This document shows positions 1 to 7,771 of a stretch of DNA of 64,000 nt, piece by piece. Below the pieces are notes generated by a model. It searched no databases, had not been told where the DNA came from, and saw only the letters and a list, made by a program, of their open reading frames with translations. The position numbers and the translations under genes are program-made. Origin of the DNA: Lachnospiraceae bacterium NE2001. Its GTDB lineage: Bacteria > Bacillota > Clostridia > Lachnospirales > Lachnospiraceae. Numbering within the stretch: position 1 is the first letter of the stretch; each line of letters opens with the position of its first letter. The DNA lies in assembly GCA_900110635.1 (NCBI GenBank), contig FOEK01000010.1, forward strand, positions 1 to 64,000. Reading direction: 5' to 3'.

Positions 1-220
1 CCGGGATGGACGGACCGCTGGTGTACCAGTTGTATTACCAAGTGCATAGCTGGGTAGCCAAGTCTGGAAAGGATAAACGCTGAAGGCATCTAAGCGTGAA
101 GCCAACCTCAAGATGAGATATCTCTTAAGACCCCTCGAAGACTACGAGGTTGATAGGCTCTGGGTGTAAGCATGGCAACATGTTCAGCTGAGGAGTACTA
201 ATAGGTCGTGAGCTTTTCCT
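1..220 (+). rRNA. 23S ribosomal RNA, 3' end (partial)
   Basis: The first 220 bases match the conserved 3' end of bacterial 23S rRNA: the GGATAAACGCTGAAGGCATC segment near 72-91, the GAAGCC and CCTC segments after it, and the terminal GAGGAGTACTAATAGGTCG region near 190-208. The 5' part lies outside the window. The end is placed near 220 by comparison with the remembered E. coli 3' end, so it may be off by a few bases. No 5S rRNA follows; the next feature is an intrinsic terminator and then a tRNA. Confidence 0.95.
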
Positions 221-299
221 AGATTTTAGGGAAGATACGTATATCTTGAAAAAAGTATCGTCTGTATGAAGTTTTGAAAGTACAATAAAAGTATTAAAT

Positions 300-328
300 A
301 CTCGATCTGTTTATAGATCGAGTTTTTT
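300..328 (+). terminator. Intrinsic terminator after 23S rRNA
   Basis: A perfect 8-bp stem (CTCGATCT at 301-308 with AGATCGAG at 315-322), a 6-nt loop and a run of six T at 323-328. It would end the rRNA transcript before the tRNA. The 80 bases between the 23S end and this hairpin contain no 5S-like sequence. Confidence 0.85.
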
Positions 329-334
329 ATAAAT

Positions 335-405
335 AGGGGGTTGGTCTACCGGTATGATAGGGGTCTCCAAAACCTTTGGAAGGGGTTCGATTCCCTTACC
401 CCCTG
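335..405 (+). tRNA. tRNA-Trp (anticodon CCA)
   Basis: A cloverleaf can be drawn by hand. The acceptor stem AGGGGGT (335-341) pairs with ACCCCCT (398-404), with discriminator G405. The anticodon loop CUCCAAA contains CCA between two pairing arms, and the T-loop is TTCGATT closed by AGGGG and CCCTT. The 3' CCA is not encoded (GTTT follows). Anticodon CCA reads UGG, tryptophan. The gene sits between two intrinsic terminators, so it is either processed from rRNA read-through or has its own weak promoter. Confidence 0.93.
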
Positions 406-415
406 TTTAGTAAGA

Positions 416-452
416 AGATCTAGAGTGAATTTTTCATTCTAGATTTTTTTTT
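416..452 (+). terminator. Intrinsic terminator after tRNA-Trp
   Basis: A stem formed by ATCTAGAGTGAA (418-429) and its complement ending in TCTAGAT near 443, a short T-rich loop, then a run of eight or more T. Confidence 0.8.
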
Positions 453-484
453 GCGTTTGATTATGCTTAAGTTTCTAATTGCTT

Positions 485-513
485 TTGATTTATTGGTAAA
501 CTAAGTATATAAT
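485..513 (+). promoter_or_regulatory. Sigma-A type promoter of the diguanylate cyclase
   Basis: TTGATT (485-490), a 17-nt spacer and a perfect TATAAT (508-513). Transcription would start near 520, giving a leader of about 60 nt before the start codon at 581. Confidence 0.65.
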
Positions 514-580
514 ATGACTATATTTTAAATACATAGAGTCATTTTTTGGGGGATATAAGACTCTTGTGGAGAGAGCAATA

Positions 581-1957
581 ATGAACGCGCTAGATAAGCT
601 TAAAAAGAGGGGGATATCACTTAGAAATCTTAATATTGTTATGTTGGGCCTTGCTATTCTTATATCGGCCATTCTGATATGGGCTATGAATAGGACGGAT
701 TCGTTATATAGACGGACTCATGAATTTACTCAGAATCTTCTTCAATGGAGACAGGATTCATATGATCTGCAGGTAGGCTCAGACTATCTTACAGAACAAG
801 TCAGGTATTTTGCAGTTACTGGTGATAGAACATTTCTGGATAATTATTTTGAGGAAGCTTTGGTTACTCAGAGAAGAGAAAAGGCGCTTGATAAGTTAAA
901 GCAAAATCATGACAATTCTGAAGCTGTAGCTGAGCTTATTTCGGCTATGAATGAGTCGGTACAATTAATGAATCTTGAATATTATTCTATGGTTCTTACT
1001 ATAGAAGGATATGGCTATGATATAAATGAATTTCCGGAAGAACTTCAATCAGTTGAACTTACGGATAAAGATGAGGCGTTATCGGATCCTGAGAAGAAGA
1101 GTCTTGCTATAAAGTATCTCTTTAATGATGAATATCTTACGTTTAAGCGTCGAATATCTAATGATATGAACGATTGCCTTGATAGACTAGAAAATGAGGT
1201 TGCTGCCAGTCAGTCAATAGTTGCTGATCAGCTTAGTAAGCAGGTGGATTTAGAACATTTTTTGACATTTGTTCTTATCGGTATAATGCTTGGTATTGTT
1301 TTAGCAACGTCGGTACTTGTATTTAGACCGCTTCGAAACTGTGTGGATCTTATTCGTAAGGATTATGAGATTCCGCTTAAGGGAGCTTATGAGGTTAGGT
1401 TCCTTGCCAAGAATTATAACCTTATGTACTATACAACGAAGGAAAATGAGAACAAGCTTAACTTTGACGCAAATCATGATAAGATGACTGGTCTATATAA
1501 TAGAAGAGGTTATGATTTCTTCCTTCATAATGTTGATATGGAGACTTCAACACTTATGATCATTGATCTGGATAAGTTTAAAGAAGTTAATGATACATAT
1601 GGCCATGATGTGGGAGACAAGGTAATAACAAAAGCTGCTAAGATAATACAAAACAGTTTTCGTACCCAGGACTATGTATGTCGTATAGGTGGAGATGAAT
1701 TTGCAGTAATTATGATAAGATCTGATTCATCTATGAAGGATCTTATAACTCGTAAAGTTAATCTGATAAATGAGAAGATTGGTACTGCAGAGGAAGAAGA
1801 AGGCATTCCTTCGATATCCTGCAGCGTTGGCGTAGCATTTGGCAGCGTTGGACTAAGTGTAAGTGATCTCTTTAAACGAGCTGACAGTGCTTTATATAAT
1901 ACGAAAAAATCTGGTCGTAAGGGCGTATCATTTTACTCAAAGAAGAATGAAGCATAA
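581..1957 (+). CDS. Membrane diguanylate cyclase with two-TM sensor and GGDEF domain
   Basis: Predicted to make c-di-GMP from two GTP at the membrane. Length 458 aa. A short basic N-terminus precedes a hydrophobic segment (about residues 17-36), an extracytoplasmic helical region of roughly 190 residues, a second hydrophobic segment (about 230-250), a linker and a C-terminal GGDEF domain. The signature is intact (GGDEF near residue 370), and an RxxD inhibitory site (RTQD) lies five residues before it, so product inhibition is likely. A GTG at 566 is also in frame, but GGAGAG at 568-573 is well spaced for the ATG at 581, which I chose. The sensor half closely resembles that of the hybrid kinase at 54292 (shared SGSDYLTEQ-like and LDNYFEEA segments). 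The ligand is unknown. Confidence 0.88.
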   Translation: MNALDKLKKRGISLRNLNIVMLGLAILISAILIWAMNRTDSLYRRTHEFTQNLLQWRQDSYDLQVGSDYLTEQVRYFAVTGDRTFLDNYFEEALVTQRREKALDKLKQNHDNSEAVAELISAMNESVQLMNLEYYSMVLTIEGYGYDINEFPEELQSVELTDKDEALSDPEKKSLAIKYLFNDEYLTFKRRISNDMNDCLDRLENEVAASQSIVADQLSKQVDLEHFLTFVLIGIMLGIVLATSVLVFRPLRNCVDLIRKDYEIPLKGAYEVRFLAKNYNLMYYTTKENENKLNFDANHDKMTGLYNRRGYDFFLHNVDMETSTLMIIDLDKFKEVNDTYGHDVGDKVITKAAKIIQNSFRTQDYVCRIGGDEFAVIMIRSDSSMKDLITRKVNLINEKIGTAEEEEGIPSISCSVGVAFGSVGLSVSDLFKRADSALYNTKKSGRKGVSFYSKKNEA

Positions 1958-1995
1958 GTAGTTTAAGAATCATAAGTATGAAAATACTTCGATTG

Positions 1996-2020
1996 AAAGG
2001 GACGGGAAACCGTTCCTTTT
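1996..2020 (+). terminator. Hairpin terminator, degenerate dispersed-palindrome copy
   Basis: Ten-bp stem AAAGGGACGG / CCGTTCCTTT (one G-T pair) closed by a GAAA tetraloop and followed by T-rich sequence. It can terminate the cyclase transcript. Its core (GGGACGG...CCGTTCC) resembles the GACAG palindromes found at 11723, 45121, 49053 and 50400. Confidence 0.6.
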
Positions 2021-2030
2021 GCTTATTATG

Positions 2031-2093
2031 GCAACATTTGTAAAGAAAATCGCAAGATATGAAAAGTATTTGCAAAAGACTTTATGTTAATAT
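2031..2093 (+). promoter_or_regulatory. Pentose-regulon operator (21-bp direct repeat) and promoter of GH43 gene
   Basis: Half-site 1 GCAACATTTGTAAA (2031-2044) and half-site 2 GCAAGATATGAAAAG (2052-2066) are spaced exactly 21 bp. Half-site 2 runs into the -35 position, which reads AGTATT instead of TTGACA. A -10-like TAATAT is at 2088-2093. The same arrangement occurs at 3183, 15481 and 22462. The lack of a -35 hexamer suggests activation by an AraC-type protein. Confidence 0.75.
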
Positions 2094-2146
2094 GACTGTG
2101 TATAAGAATGTGAAGACGCCGTAGGCGTACTGGAAAGAGGGTTATT

Positions 2147-3130
2147 ATGAGGGAGAATGAAAGAAAGCCGCTTGTAACAAATATTTTTACAGCGGATCCA
2201 TCAGCACACGTATTTGATGGTAAGATTTACATCTATCCATCTCACGATATGGATATCGAGATGGAAGAGGATGATGACGGTGAGCAGTACAGAATGGAGG
2301 ATTACCATGTCCTTTCTATGGATTCGTTGGATAGTCCTTGCGTAGATAATGGACTTGCACTTCACGAAAAGGACGTGCCTTGGGTTTCACGTCAGATGTG
2401 GGCTCCAGATGCTGTTAAGGTAAATGGGAAATATTATCTTGTATTTCCAGCTAAGGATAAGGACGATATCTTTAGAATTGGTGTAGCTGTATCAGATTCA
2501 CCTGTTGGACCATTTGTTGCTCAGGAGAATTATATTCAGGGAAGCTATAGTATAGATCCAGCTGTATTTGCAGACGATGATGGACGTATTTACTGCTATA
2601 ATGGTGGACTTTGGGGTGGTCAGCTTGAAATGTGGCAGTCAGGAAGCTTCAATCCTGATGAACCTCGTCCAGAGGGCGACGCTAAGAGCCTTGGACCACT
2701 GTTTGCAGAGTTTACAGAGGATATGACAGCATTTAAAGAAGCGCCAAAGATGATTGAGATTCTTGATGAGGATGGAACTCCAATCAAGGCTGGTGATGAG
2801 GATAGAAGATACTTTGAGGGACCTTGGGTTCATAAGTTTAATGGAAAGTACTATCTGTCATACTCAACAGGTACAACACATTATCTTTGCTATGCTGAAG
2901 GTGATAGTCCTGCTGGACCATTTACATATAAGGGCAGACTAATGGAGCCAGTAATTGGCTGGACAACCCATCATTCTATTGTTGAGATCGAAGGTGAGTG
3001 GTATCTGTTCTATCATGATAGCGAGTTCTCAGAGGGTTGTTCACATAAGAGAACTGTTAAGTATACAAAGCTCAGTATTGCTGAGGATGGTACTATTGAG
3101 AAGATTATCCCTTATGATCATAAAAACTAG
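2147..3130 (+). CDS. Glycoside hydrolase family 43, beta-xylosidase/arabinofuranosidase type
   Basis: Predicted inverting glycosidase acting on short xylan or arabinan fragments in the cytoplasm: 327 aa, no signal peptide, so the substrate must be imported. The three GH43 acidic residues are visible: the base Asp17 in FTADPSAH, the Asp137 in SIDPAVFADDDG, and the acid Glu224 in YFEGPW. Blade motifs such as GKYYL recur. It is a single catalytic domain without a binding module. RBS AAGAGG precedes ATG 2147. The upstream operator matches those of the pentose operons, which links this gene to arabinose/xylose use. Specificity (xylosidase, arabinofuranosidase or both) cannot be read from sequence. 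Confidence 0.87.
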   Translation: MRENERKPLVTNIFTADPSAHVFDGKIYIYPSHDMDIEMEEDDDGEQYRMEDYHVLSMDSLDSPCVDNGLALHEKDVPWVSRQMWAPDAVKVNGKYYLVFPAKDKDDIFRIGVAVSDSPVGPFVAQENYIQGSYSIDPAVFADDDGRIYCYNGGLWGGQLEMWQSGSFNPDEPRPEGDAKSLGPLFAEFTEDMTAFKEAPKMIEILDEDGTPIKAGDEDRRYFEGPWVHKFNGKYYLSYSTGTTHYLCYAEGDSPAGPFTYKGRLMEPVIGWTTHHSIVEIEGEWYLFYHDSEFSEGCSHKRTVKYTKLSIAEDGTIEKIIPYDHKN

Positions 3131-3182
3131 GGCTAAAAAGACAGAAACTTTATATAATTGACATTATTGTCATTAAATGTGA

Positions 3183-3244
3183 GCAACTTTTGTAAACAAC
3201 ATGACAATATTTGAAAAGTTTTTCTGAAAAACCTGTGTTACTAT
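3183..3244 (+). promoter_or_regulatory. Pentose-regulon operator and promoter upstream of the kinase operon
   Basis: Half-site 1 GCAACTTTTGTAAA (3183-3196) and half-site 2 GACAATATTTGAAAAG (3203-3218) are offset by exactly 21 bp. The -35 position reads AAGTTT and the -10 is TACTAT (3239-3244). It is the best match to the copy at 15481. A transcript from here would start near 3251 and meets a strong terminator at 3376 before the kinase gene. Confidence 0.78.
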
Positions 3245-3250
3245 GGCATC

Positions 3251-3408
3251 AGTGAAGGAAATAAAATAGACATTTCAGTGAAGGTTAAAAGTATTTATAT
3301 GACAGGGGTGTTTTATATTTAAAAAGCTTTCGCTGGATATTTCCAAAACTGATTTTGATAAGTGTATAAAAGGGAAAACGAGGTTCTTTAGAACCTCGTT
3401 TTTCTTTG
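3251..3408 (+). ncRNA. Putative short regulated transcript or attenuated leader
   Basis: Between the operator promoter (start near 3251) and the terminator at 3376-3408 lies about 150 nt without a convincing gene. Possible tiny frames include GTG 3280, about 14 codons, without a clear ribosome site. Either this is a leader with transcription attenuation in front of the kinase operon, or it yields a free pentose-induced small RNA. I see no known riboswitch class. Confidence 0.4.
3376..3408 (+). terminator. Strong intrinsic terminator upstream of the kinase operon
   Basis: Perfect 11-bp stem AAACGAGGTTC (3376-3386) / GAACCTCGTTT (3391-3401), TTTA loop, then TTTCTTT. It lies between a pentose-type promoter and the first gene of the operon at 3600. 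Confidence 0.85.
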
Positions 3409-3599
3409 TATTAATGTACTTCCTAGTAGTTGTATTTAATAGTAAAAAAACACACTAAATAAAGAAAAATATTTATTTTCTTAGCATAAGACTGATGATA
3501 AAATACTGTATTAGTATTGATAATAATATGCCTTCCCCTTGAGTGGAAGGTACCCCGAAGGGGCGGATGAGGTGAAATAAAATCGGGAGGATTAGTGAA
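3409..3599 (+). other. AT-rich spacer before the kinase gene
   Basis: This stretch has no gene. It is very AT-rich, with several TATAAT-like sequences (TAAAAT near 3499-3504, GATAAT near 3519) but no good -35 partner. It holds the repeat at 3531-3574 and a good RBS (GGGAGG near 3585-3590) for the ATG at 3600. A second promoter for the operon may lie here. Confidence 0.4.
3531..3574 (+). repeat. Dispersed intergenic repeat, CCTTCC-hairpin family, copy 1
   Basis: Two small hairpins, CCTTCC...GGAAGG (3531-3550) and CCCC-GAA-GGGG (3553-3563), followed by GGATGAGGTG. Related copies are at 5204-5238 and 18115-18158, all just ahead of genes of the pentose locus. Confidence 0.7.
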
Positions 3600-5201
3600 A
3601 TGAGTGTTAAAGAGATTATTGAGTCAGGAAAAACTGCGATAGGTATAGAATTTGGTTCTACCAGAATTAAAGCTGTACTTGTTGATGAGAGCGGAAAGCC
3701 TCTTGCACAGGGCGGCCACGGCTGGGAGAATCAGTTTGAAAATGGCGTCTGGACCTACAGCCTTGATATGATCTGGGATGGTCTTCAGGATGCTTACGCA
3801 GATCTGCTTAAGAACGTTAAAGAGCAGTACGATGCAGTGATCAAGACAACTGGTGCTATTGGCTTCAGCGCTATGATGCACGGTTATATGGCATTTAATG
3901 AAGGCGGGGAGCTTCTTGTTCCTTTTAGAACCTGGAGAAATACCATCACTGAGCAGGCTGCAAAGGAACTGACTCAGGAGTTTGGTTTCAATATTCCTCA
4001 GAGATGGAGTATTGCTCATCTTCACCAGGCAATCCTTAATAAAGAAGAGCATATAAGTGACATTTCATTCTTTACCACATTAGCTGGTTATATTCATTGG
4101 CAGCTGTCTGGCGAGAAGGTGCTGGGAGTGGGCGACGCTTCTGGTATGTTCCCTATTGACAGCAAGACCAGAAACTACAATGAAGAATATCTTGATAAGT
4201 ATGATAAGATACTTATGTCGAAGGGTATTACCTGGAATATCAGAGGCATTCTCCCTAAGGTGAGACTTGCTGGTGAGTCTGCTGGAACTCTTACAGCTGA
4301 AGGTGCTGCAAAGCTTGATGTCAGTGGAAATCTTGAGGCAGGTATTCCTATGTGTCCTCCAGAGGGTGACGCTGGTACGGGAATGGTTGCAACAAATAGT
4401 GTTGCAGTTCGTACTGGAAATGTATCTGCTGGTACCTCTATCTTCGCAATGGTTGTTATGGAGCACGCGCTCAACTCGCTTCACGAGGAGATAGATGTTG
4501 TTACGACTCCTGTTGGTGATGATGTGGCTATGGTTCACTGCAACAACTGTACATCAGATATAAATGCGTGGGCAAATATATTTAAACAGTATAGCGAGGC
4601 TATTGGCGCTCCTGTTGATACGGATAAGCTATATACAACCTTATTTACTGCAGCACTGGATGGTGCTCCTGACTGTGGCGGCCTTATGGGCTTCAACTAT
4701 TTCTCGGGTGAGCCAGTTACAGGCTTTGACGAGGGTAGACCAGTATTTGCTCGTAAGGTAAATGCTGATTTCACATTTGCCAACTTTATGAGACTTCATC
4801 TTTATTCAGCAGTCAGCACACTTAAGGTTGGTCTGGATATTCTTCTTAGAGACGAAGGCGTAAAGGTTGATAAGCTCTTTGGACACGGCGGATTCTTTAA
4901 GACCAAGGAGGTTGGCCAGAGAATTATGTCTGCTGCAACTGGCGGTCCTATCACTGTTATGGAGACAGCTGGTGAGGGTGGTGCCTGGGGAATGGCAGTG
5001 CTTGCGCTCTATCTTATGAAGACAGGCGGAGATGTTCTTGGTTCAGAGTCACTGGCAGATTTCCTTAATGGAACAATCTTTGGTGGCGAAGAAGGAACAA
5101 CAATTACTGCAAGTGAAGAAGAGATAAAGGGCTTTGATGACTTTATGAAGACCTTCACCTCAGCTTACGCACTTGAGCAGTCTGCAATTAATACACTCTA
5201 A
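3600..5201 (+). CDS. araB: FGGY-family carbohydrate kinase, probable L-ribulokinase
   Basis: Predicted to phosphorylate a ketopentose with ATP. Length 533 aa, typical of the FGGY family. The N-terminal ATPase fold begins with GIEFGSTRIKAVLVD (phosphate-1 type loop), MMHGYMAF corresponds to the sugar-binding region, GDAGTGMVA is the catalytic Asp region, and GEGGAWGMA near the C-terminus is the adenosine motif. It is followed 66 bp later by AraD, so L-ribulose is the likely substrate (inference). A separate, clearer xylulokinase lies at 19782, which also argues that this one is not XylB. It differs enough from classical AraB that the symbol is tentative. RBS GGGAGG is 9-10 bases before ATG 3600. 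Confidence 0.78.
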   Translation: MSVKEIIESGKTAIGIEFGSTRIKAVLVDESGKPLAQGGHGWENQFENGVWTYSLDMIWDGLQDAYADLLKNVKEQYDAVIKTTGAIGFSAMMHGYMAFNEGGELLVPFRTWRNTITEQAAKELTQEFGFNIPQRWSIAHLHQAILNKEEHISDISFFTTLAGYIHWQLSGEKVLGVGDASGMFPIDSKTRNYNEEYLDKYDKILMSKGITWNIRGILPKVRLAGESAGTLTAEGAAKLDVSGNLEAGIPMCPPEGDAGTGMVATNSVAVRTGNVSAGTSIFAMVVMEHALNSLHEEIDVVTTPVGDDVAMVHCNNCTSDINAWANIFKQYSEAIGAPVDTDKLYTTLFTAALDGAPDCGGLMGFNYFSGEPVTGFDEGRPVFARKVNADFTFANFMRLHLYSAVSTLKVGLDILLRDEGVKVDKLFGHGGFFKTKEVGQRIMSAATGGPITVMETAGEGGAWGMAVLALYLMKTGGDVLGSESLADFLNGTIFGGEEGTTITASEEEIKGFDDFMKTFTSAYALEQSAINTL

Positions 5202-5203
5202 AA

Positions 5204-5238
5204 GGCTTCCCCTTGAGGGAAAGCTGGCTGATGAGGTG
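5204..5238 (+). repeat. Dispersed intergenic repeat, CCTTCC-hairpin family, copy 2
   Basis: A shorter copy: GGCTTCC...GGGAAAGCT hairpin followed by GGCTGATGAGGTG, lying between the kinase stop and the araD start. It lacks the second GGGG hairpin of copies 1 and 3. Confidence 0.65.
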
Positions 5239-5267
5239 TTATATAATATACATAATAGGAGAAAATC

Positions 5268-5963
5268 ATGTTAGAAGAATTAAAGCAGAAAGTATTTGAA
5301 GCAAATATGGAGCTCCCTAAGAGAGGGCTCGTTACATATACCTGGGGAAATGTCAGCGGCATCGACAGAGAGTCTGGACTTTTTGTTATCAAGCCAAGTG
5401 GCGTAGATTATGATATAATGACACCAGACGATATGGTTGTAATTGATCTGGAGGGTAACAAGGTAGAAGGTAAGTATAAGCCTTCATCAGATACACCTAC
5501 ACATCTCGAGCTCTACAAGAGATACGAGGAGATTGGTGGCGTGGTTCATACTCACAGCCCGGAGGCTACATCCTGGGCGCAGGCTGGAAGAAGTATTCCT
5601 CTGTATGGAACAACCCACGCTGATTATTTCTATGGTGAGATACCTTGTGCAAGAAGCCTTACACCAGAAGAAATAGACGAGGCTTATGAGAAGAATACAG
5701 GTCTTGTTATAATAGAGACATTTGACGAAAGAGGTCTGAATCCTATGTATACTCCAGGCGTGCTGTGTACAAATCACGGACCATTTACCTGGGGCAAGGA
5801 TGCTGCTGAAGCGGTGCACAATGCTGTTGTTCTCGAAGAGGTAGCAAAGATGGCTCTTAAGACAGAGCTTATCAACCCAAATGTTTCTACTGCGCCAGAT
5901 TGTATCAGAGACAAGCATTTCTTCCGTAAGCATGGTGCTAACGCCTACTACGGTCAGAATTAA
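5268..5963 (+). CDS. araD: L-ribulose-5-phosphate 4-epimerase
   Basis: Converts L-ribulose 5-phosphate to D-xylulose 5-phosphate, joining arabinose use to the pentose phosphate pathway. Length 231 aa, the usual AraD size (class II aldolase/epimerase fold). Visible family segments are TWGNVSG near residue 25, the phosphate-binding [11 protein letters not shown], and the metal ligands in [15 protein letters not shown] and the TTHADYF region. AATAGGAG precedes ATG 5268. It lies in the same operon as the kinase at 3600. An isomerase to supply L-ribulose is encoded at 18188. Confidence 0.93.
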   Translation: MLEELKQKVFEANMELPKRGLVTYTWGNVSGIDRESGLFVIKPSGVDYDIMTPDDMVVIDLEGNKVEGKYKPSSDTPTHLELYKRYEEIGGVVHTHSPEATSWAQAGRSIPLYGTTHADYFYGEIPCARSLTPEEIDEAYEKNTGLVIIETFDERGLNPMYTPGVLCTNHGPFTWGKDAAEAVHNAVVLEEVAKMALKTELINPNVSTAPDCIRDKHFFRKHGANAYYGQN

Positions 5964-5969
5964 AAAAGC

Positions 5970-5987
5970 TGTCACGTTTCTGTGACA
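5970..5987 (+). promoter_or_regulatory. Inverted repeat between araD and yesN
   Basis: TGTCAC (5970-5975) and GTGACA (5982-5987) with a 6-nt spacer, in the 39-bp gap. It has no T-run, so it is not a terminator. It could be an intercistronic stem-loop or an operator. A comparable TGTCA/TGACA palindrome is at 27345. Confidence 0.4.
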
Positions 5988-6002
5988 ACTTTGTGAGGTT
6001 AC

Positions 6003-7709
6003 ATGATTAAAGTTTTTTTAGTTGAAGATGAATATGCGATCCGCGAAGGAATTAAGAAATCCGTAAATTGGGAAGCCAACGGCTACTCACTTGTGGGTGA
6101 AGCGGGAGATGGTGAAATGGCATTTCCAAAGATCATCCGTGAGAAGCCGGACATCCTGATTACGGATATTCGTATGCCCTTTATGGATGGACTCGAGCTG
6201 TCACGTCTAGTGAAGAAGGAGATTCCAAATATCAAGATAGTTGTTTTAAGTGGTTATGATGATTTTAACTACGCGAAGCAGGCTATCTCTATTGGTGTGG
6301 AGGAATATATTCTGAAGCCAGTTTCTGGCGAGACTCTGCTTGCAGAGCTGGGCAAGATAGCCAGTGCCATAAATGCTGAGCGTCAGGACGAGCTGGCAAA
6401 GGAAAAGTATCTTCAGGATATGGAGGAGATAAGAACTCTGGCAAGACAGAAGTTTATCCACGACATGATAGACGGAAAGCTGTCTATGCAGGAGTCCCTT
6501 GAGCAGGGGCGTGATCTGGGTATAGATATTACGGCTGCCTGCTATTCCATAACGCTGTTTCAGACATTTCCCAAGAATCAAAATGATCATGATTCCACGG
6601 AGTATTCGGGTATAAATGAAGAGATATATAGCCGTATCAAGGAGATAGTTATTGATTCGGAGAGGGTATATATATATGAACAGGTTGGTGATGTAATCTG
6701 TTTTCTTCAGAAGGCTGATTCCTATGAGGAAATGGATGAGATAACCACACTATGTGTTGAGAGCATAGAGAAGATAATGTCTGAATATGCTGATTTTATA
6801 TATTTTATCTCTATTGGAAAACCAGTGGAACGGATCAGGGATGTAAATAATTCCTACCGAAATGCCAGTCGGCGATTTGCCGAAAGGTATATGCTGGATG
6901 AGAGCACTGTATTTTATAACAAGGATACAGAGCCGGAGCAGAAAAGAATCGAGAGGCTGCGCGAGACTATAGCAGCAGAAAAGAACAGCTCTGAGGATAT
7001 AGATATTGCAAGCCTTGATATCAATAAGCTGGATATCAGTGGCATAGATATAAAGATGGTTTCCCAGAAGACCATATTTCATTTTCTTAGAAATGGTACT
7101 CTGACTGAGGTTGACGATCTGGTGGATGAGTACTTTGCAAGTCTCGGTGAGGATGCGCTGAAGTCAATGATGCTCCGTCAGTATGTTCTGATGGAATCGC
7201 TCCTGAGTGCGCTGGCATTTTTAGATAGTCTGGGAGTGTCCAAAGATAAGGATTCTGAGATACTTGGAGAATTAAAAAATCCGGTGAGCTATGTTGATAC
7301 GGTAGAACAGGCCAGGGATTATATCTCTTCACTGCTAAGCAGAATGATCGAATATAGAAATCAGGTTTCTGATAAGAAGTATACGGAGATCATTGATAAG
7401 GCAAGGGATTTTATCCAGGAGAACTATCAGAACGAAGATATGTCGCTCCAGCTGGTTGCATCCTATGTAAATGTCAGTTCCAATCATTTCAGCGCCATAT
7501 TCAGAAAAGAGACTGGAGAGACATTTATAGATTATCTTACAAGAGTTCGTATGGATAATGCTATGGATCTGCTCACCTGTACCGCTATGAAGACATCGGA
7601 AATCGGTTTTGAGGTGGGCTACAAGGATCCTCATTATTTTAGTTATATTTTCAAGAAGACCATAGGTATGTCGCCGAAGGAATACCGTCGGATGAAGAAA
7701 GATTCGTAG
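6003..7709 (+). CDS. yesN: YesN-type response regulator with AraC DNA-binding domain
   Basis: A 568-aa cytoplasmic response regulator. Residues 1-120 form a receiver domain (acidic pair near 9-10, phospho-acceptor Asp55 in ILITDIRMP, Lys in YILKPV). A roughly 320-residue middle region follows, and two AraC-type helix-turn-helix motifs lie at about 465-565 (SLQLVASYVNVSSNHFS and TSEIGFEVGYKDPHYF). AraC dimers commonly bind direct repeats about 21 bp apart, exactly the element found upstream of four promoters here, so this protein is the prime candidate for controlling the pentose regulon (inference). It is encoded with its partner kinase and a sugar-binding lipoprotein. A weak GTGAGG serves as RBS. 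Confidence 0.92.
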   Translation: MIKVFLVEDEYAIREGIKKSVNWEANGYSLVGEAGDGEMAFPKIIREKPDILITDIRMPFMDGLELSRLVKKEIPNIKIVVLSGYDDFNYAKQAISIGVEEYILKPVSGETLLAELGKIASAINAERQDELAKEKYLQDMEEIRTLARQKFIHDMIDGKLSMQESLEQGRDLGIDITAACYSITLFQTFPKNQNDHDSTEYSGINEEIYSRIKEIVIDSERVYIYEQVGDVICFLQKADSYEEMDEITTLCVESIEKIMSEYADFIYFISIGKPVERIRDVNNSYRNASRRFAERYMLDESTVFYNKDTEPEQKRIERLRETIAAEKNSSEDIDIASLDINKLDISGIDIKMVSQKTIFHFLRNGTLTEVDDLVDEYFASLGEDALKSMMLRQYVLMESLLSALAFLDSLGVSKDKDSEILGELKNPVSYVDTVEQARDYISSLLSRMIEYRNQVSDKKYTEIIDKARDFIQENYQNEDMSLQLVASYVNVSSNHFSAIFRKETGETFIDYLTRVRMDNAMDLLTCTAMKTSEIGFEVGYKDPHYFSYIFKKTIGMSPKEYRRMKKDS

Positions 7710-7771
7710 TGTTTCTTTCGGACGAAAATGTATATCAGATCTATGATCCTATATATGAGGCAGAGTAAGTA

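Noticed and set aside
3624-4538. Long minus-strand frames within the kinase gene
   Set aside because: They are shadows of a well-supported gene, lacking start signals and family motifs.
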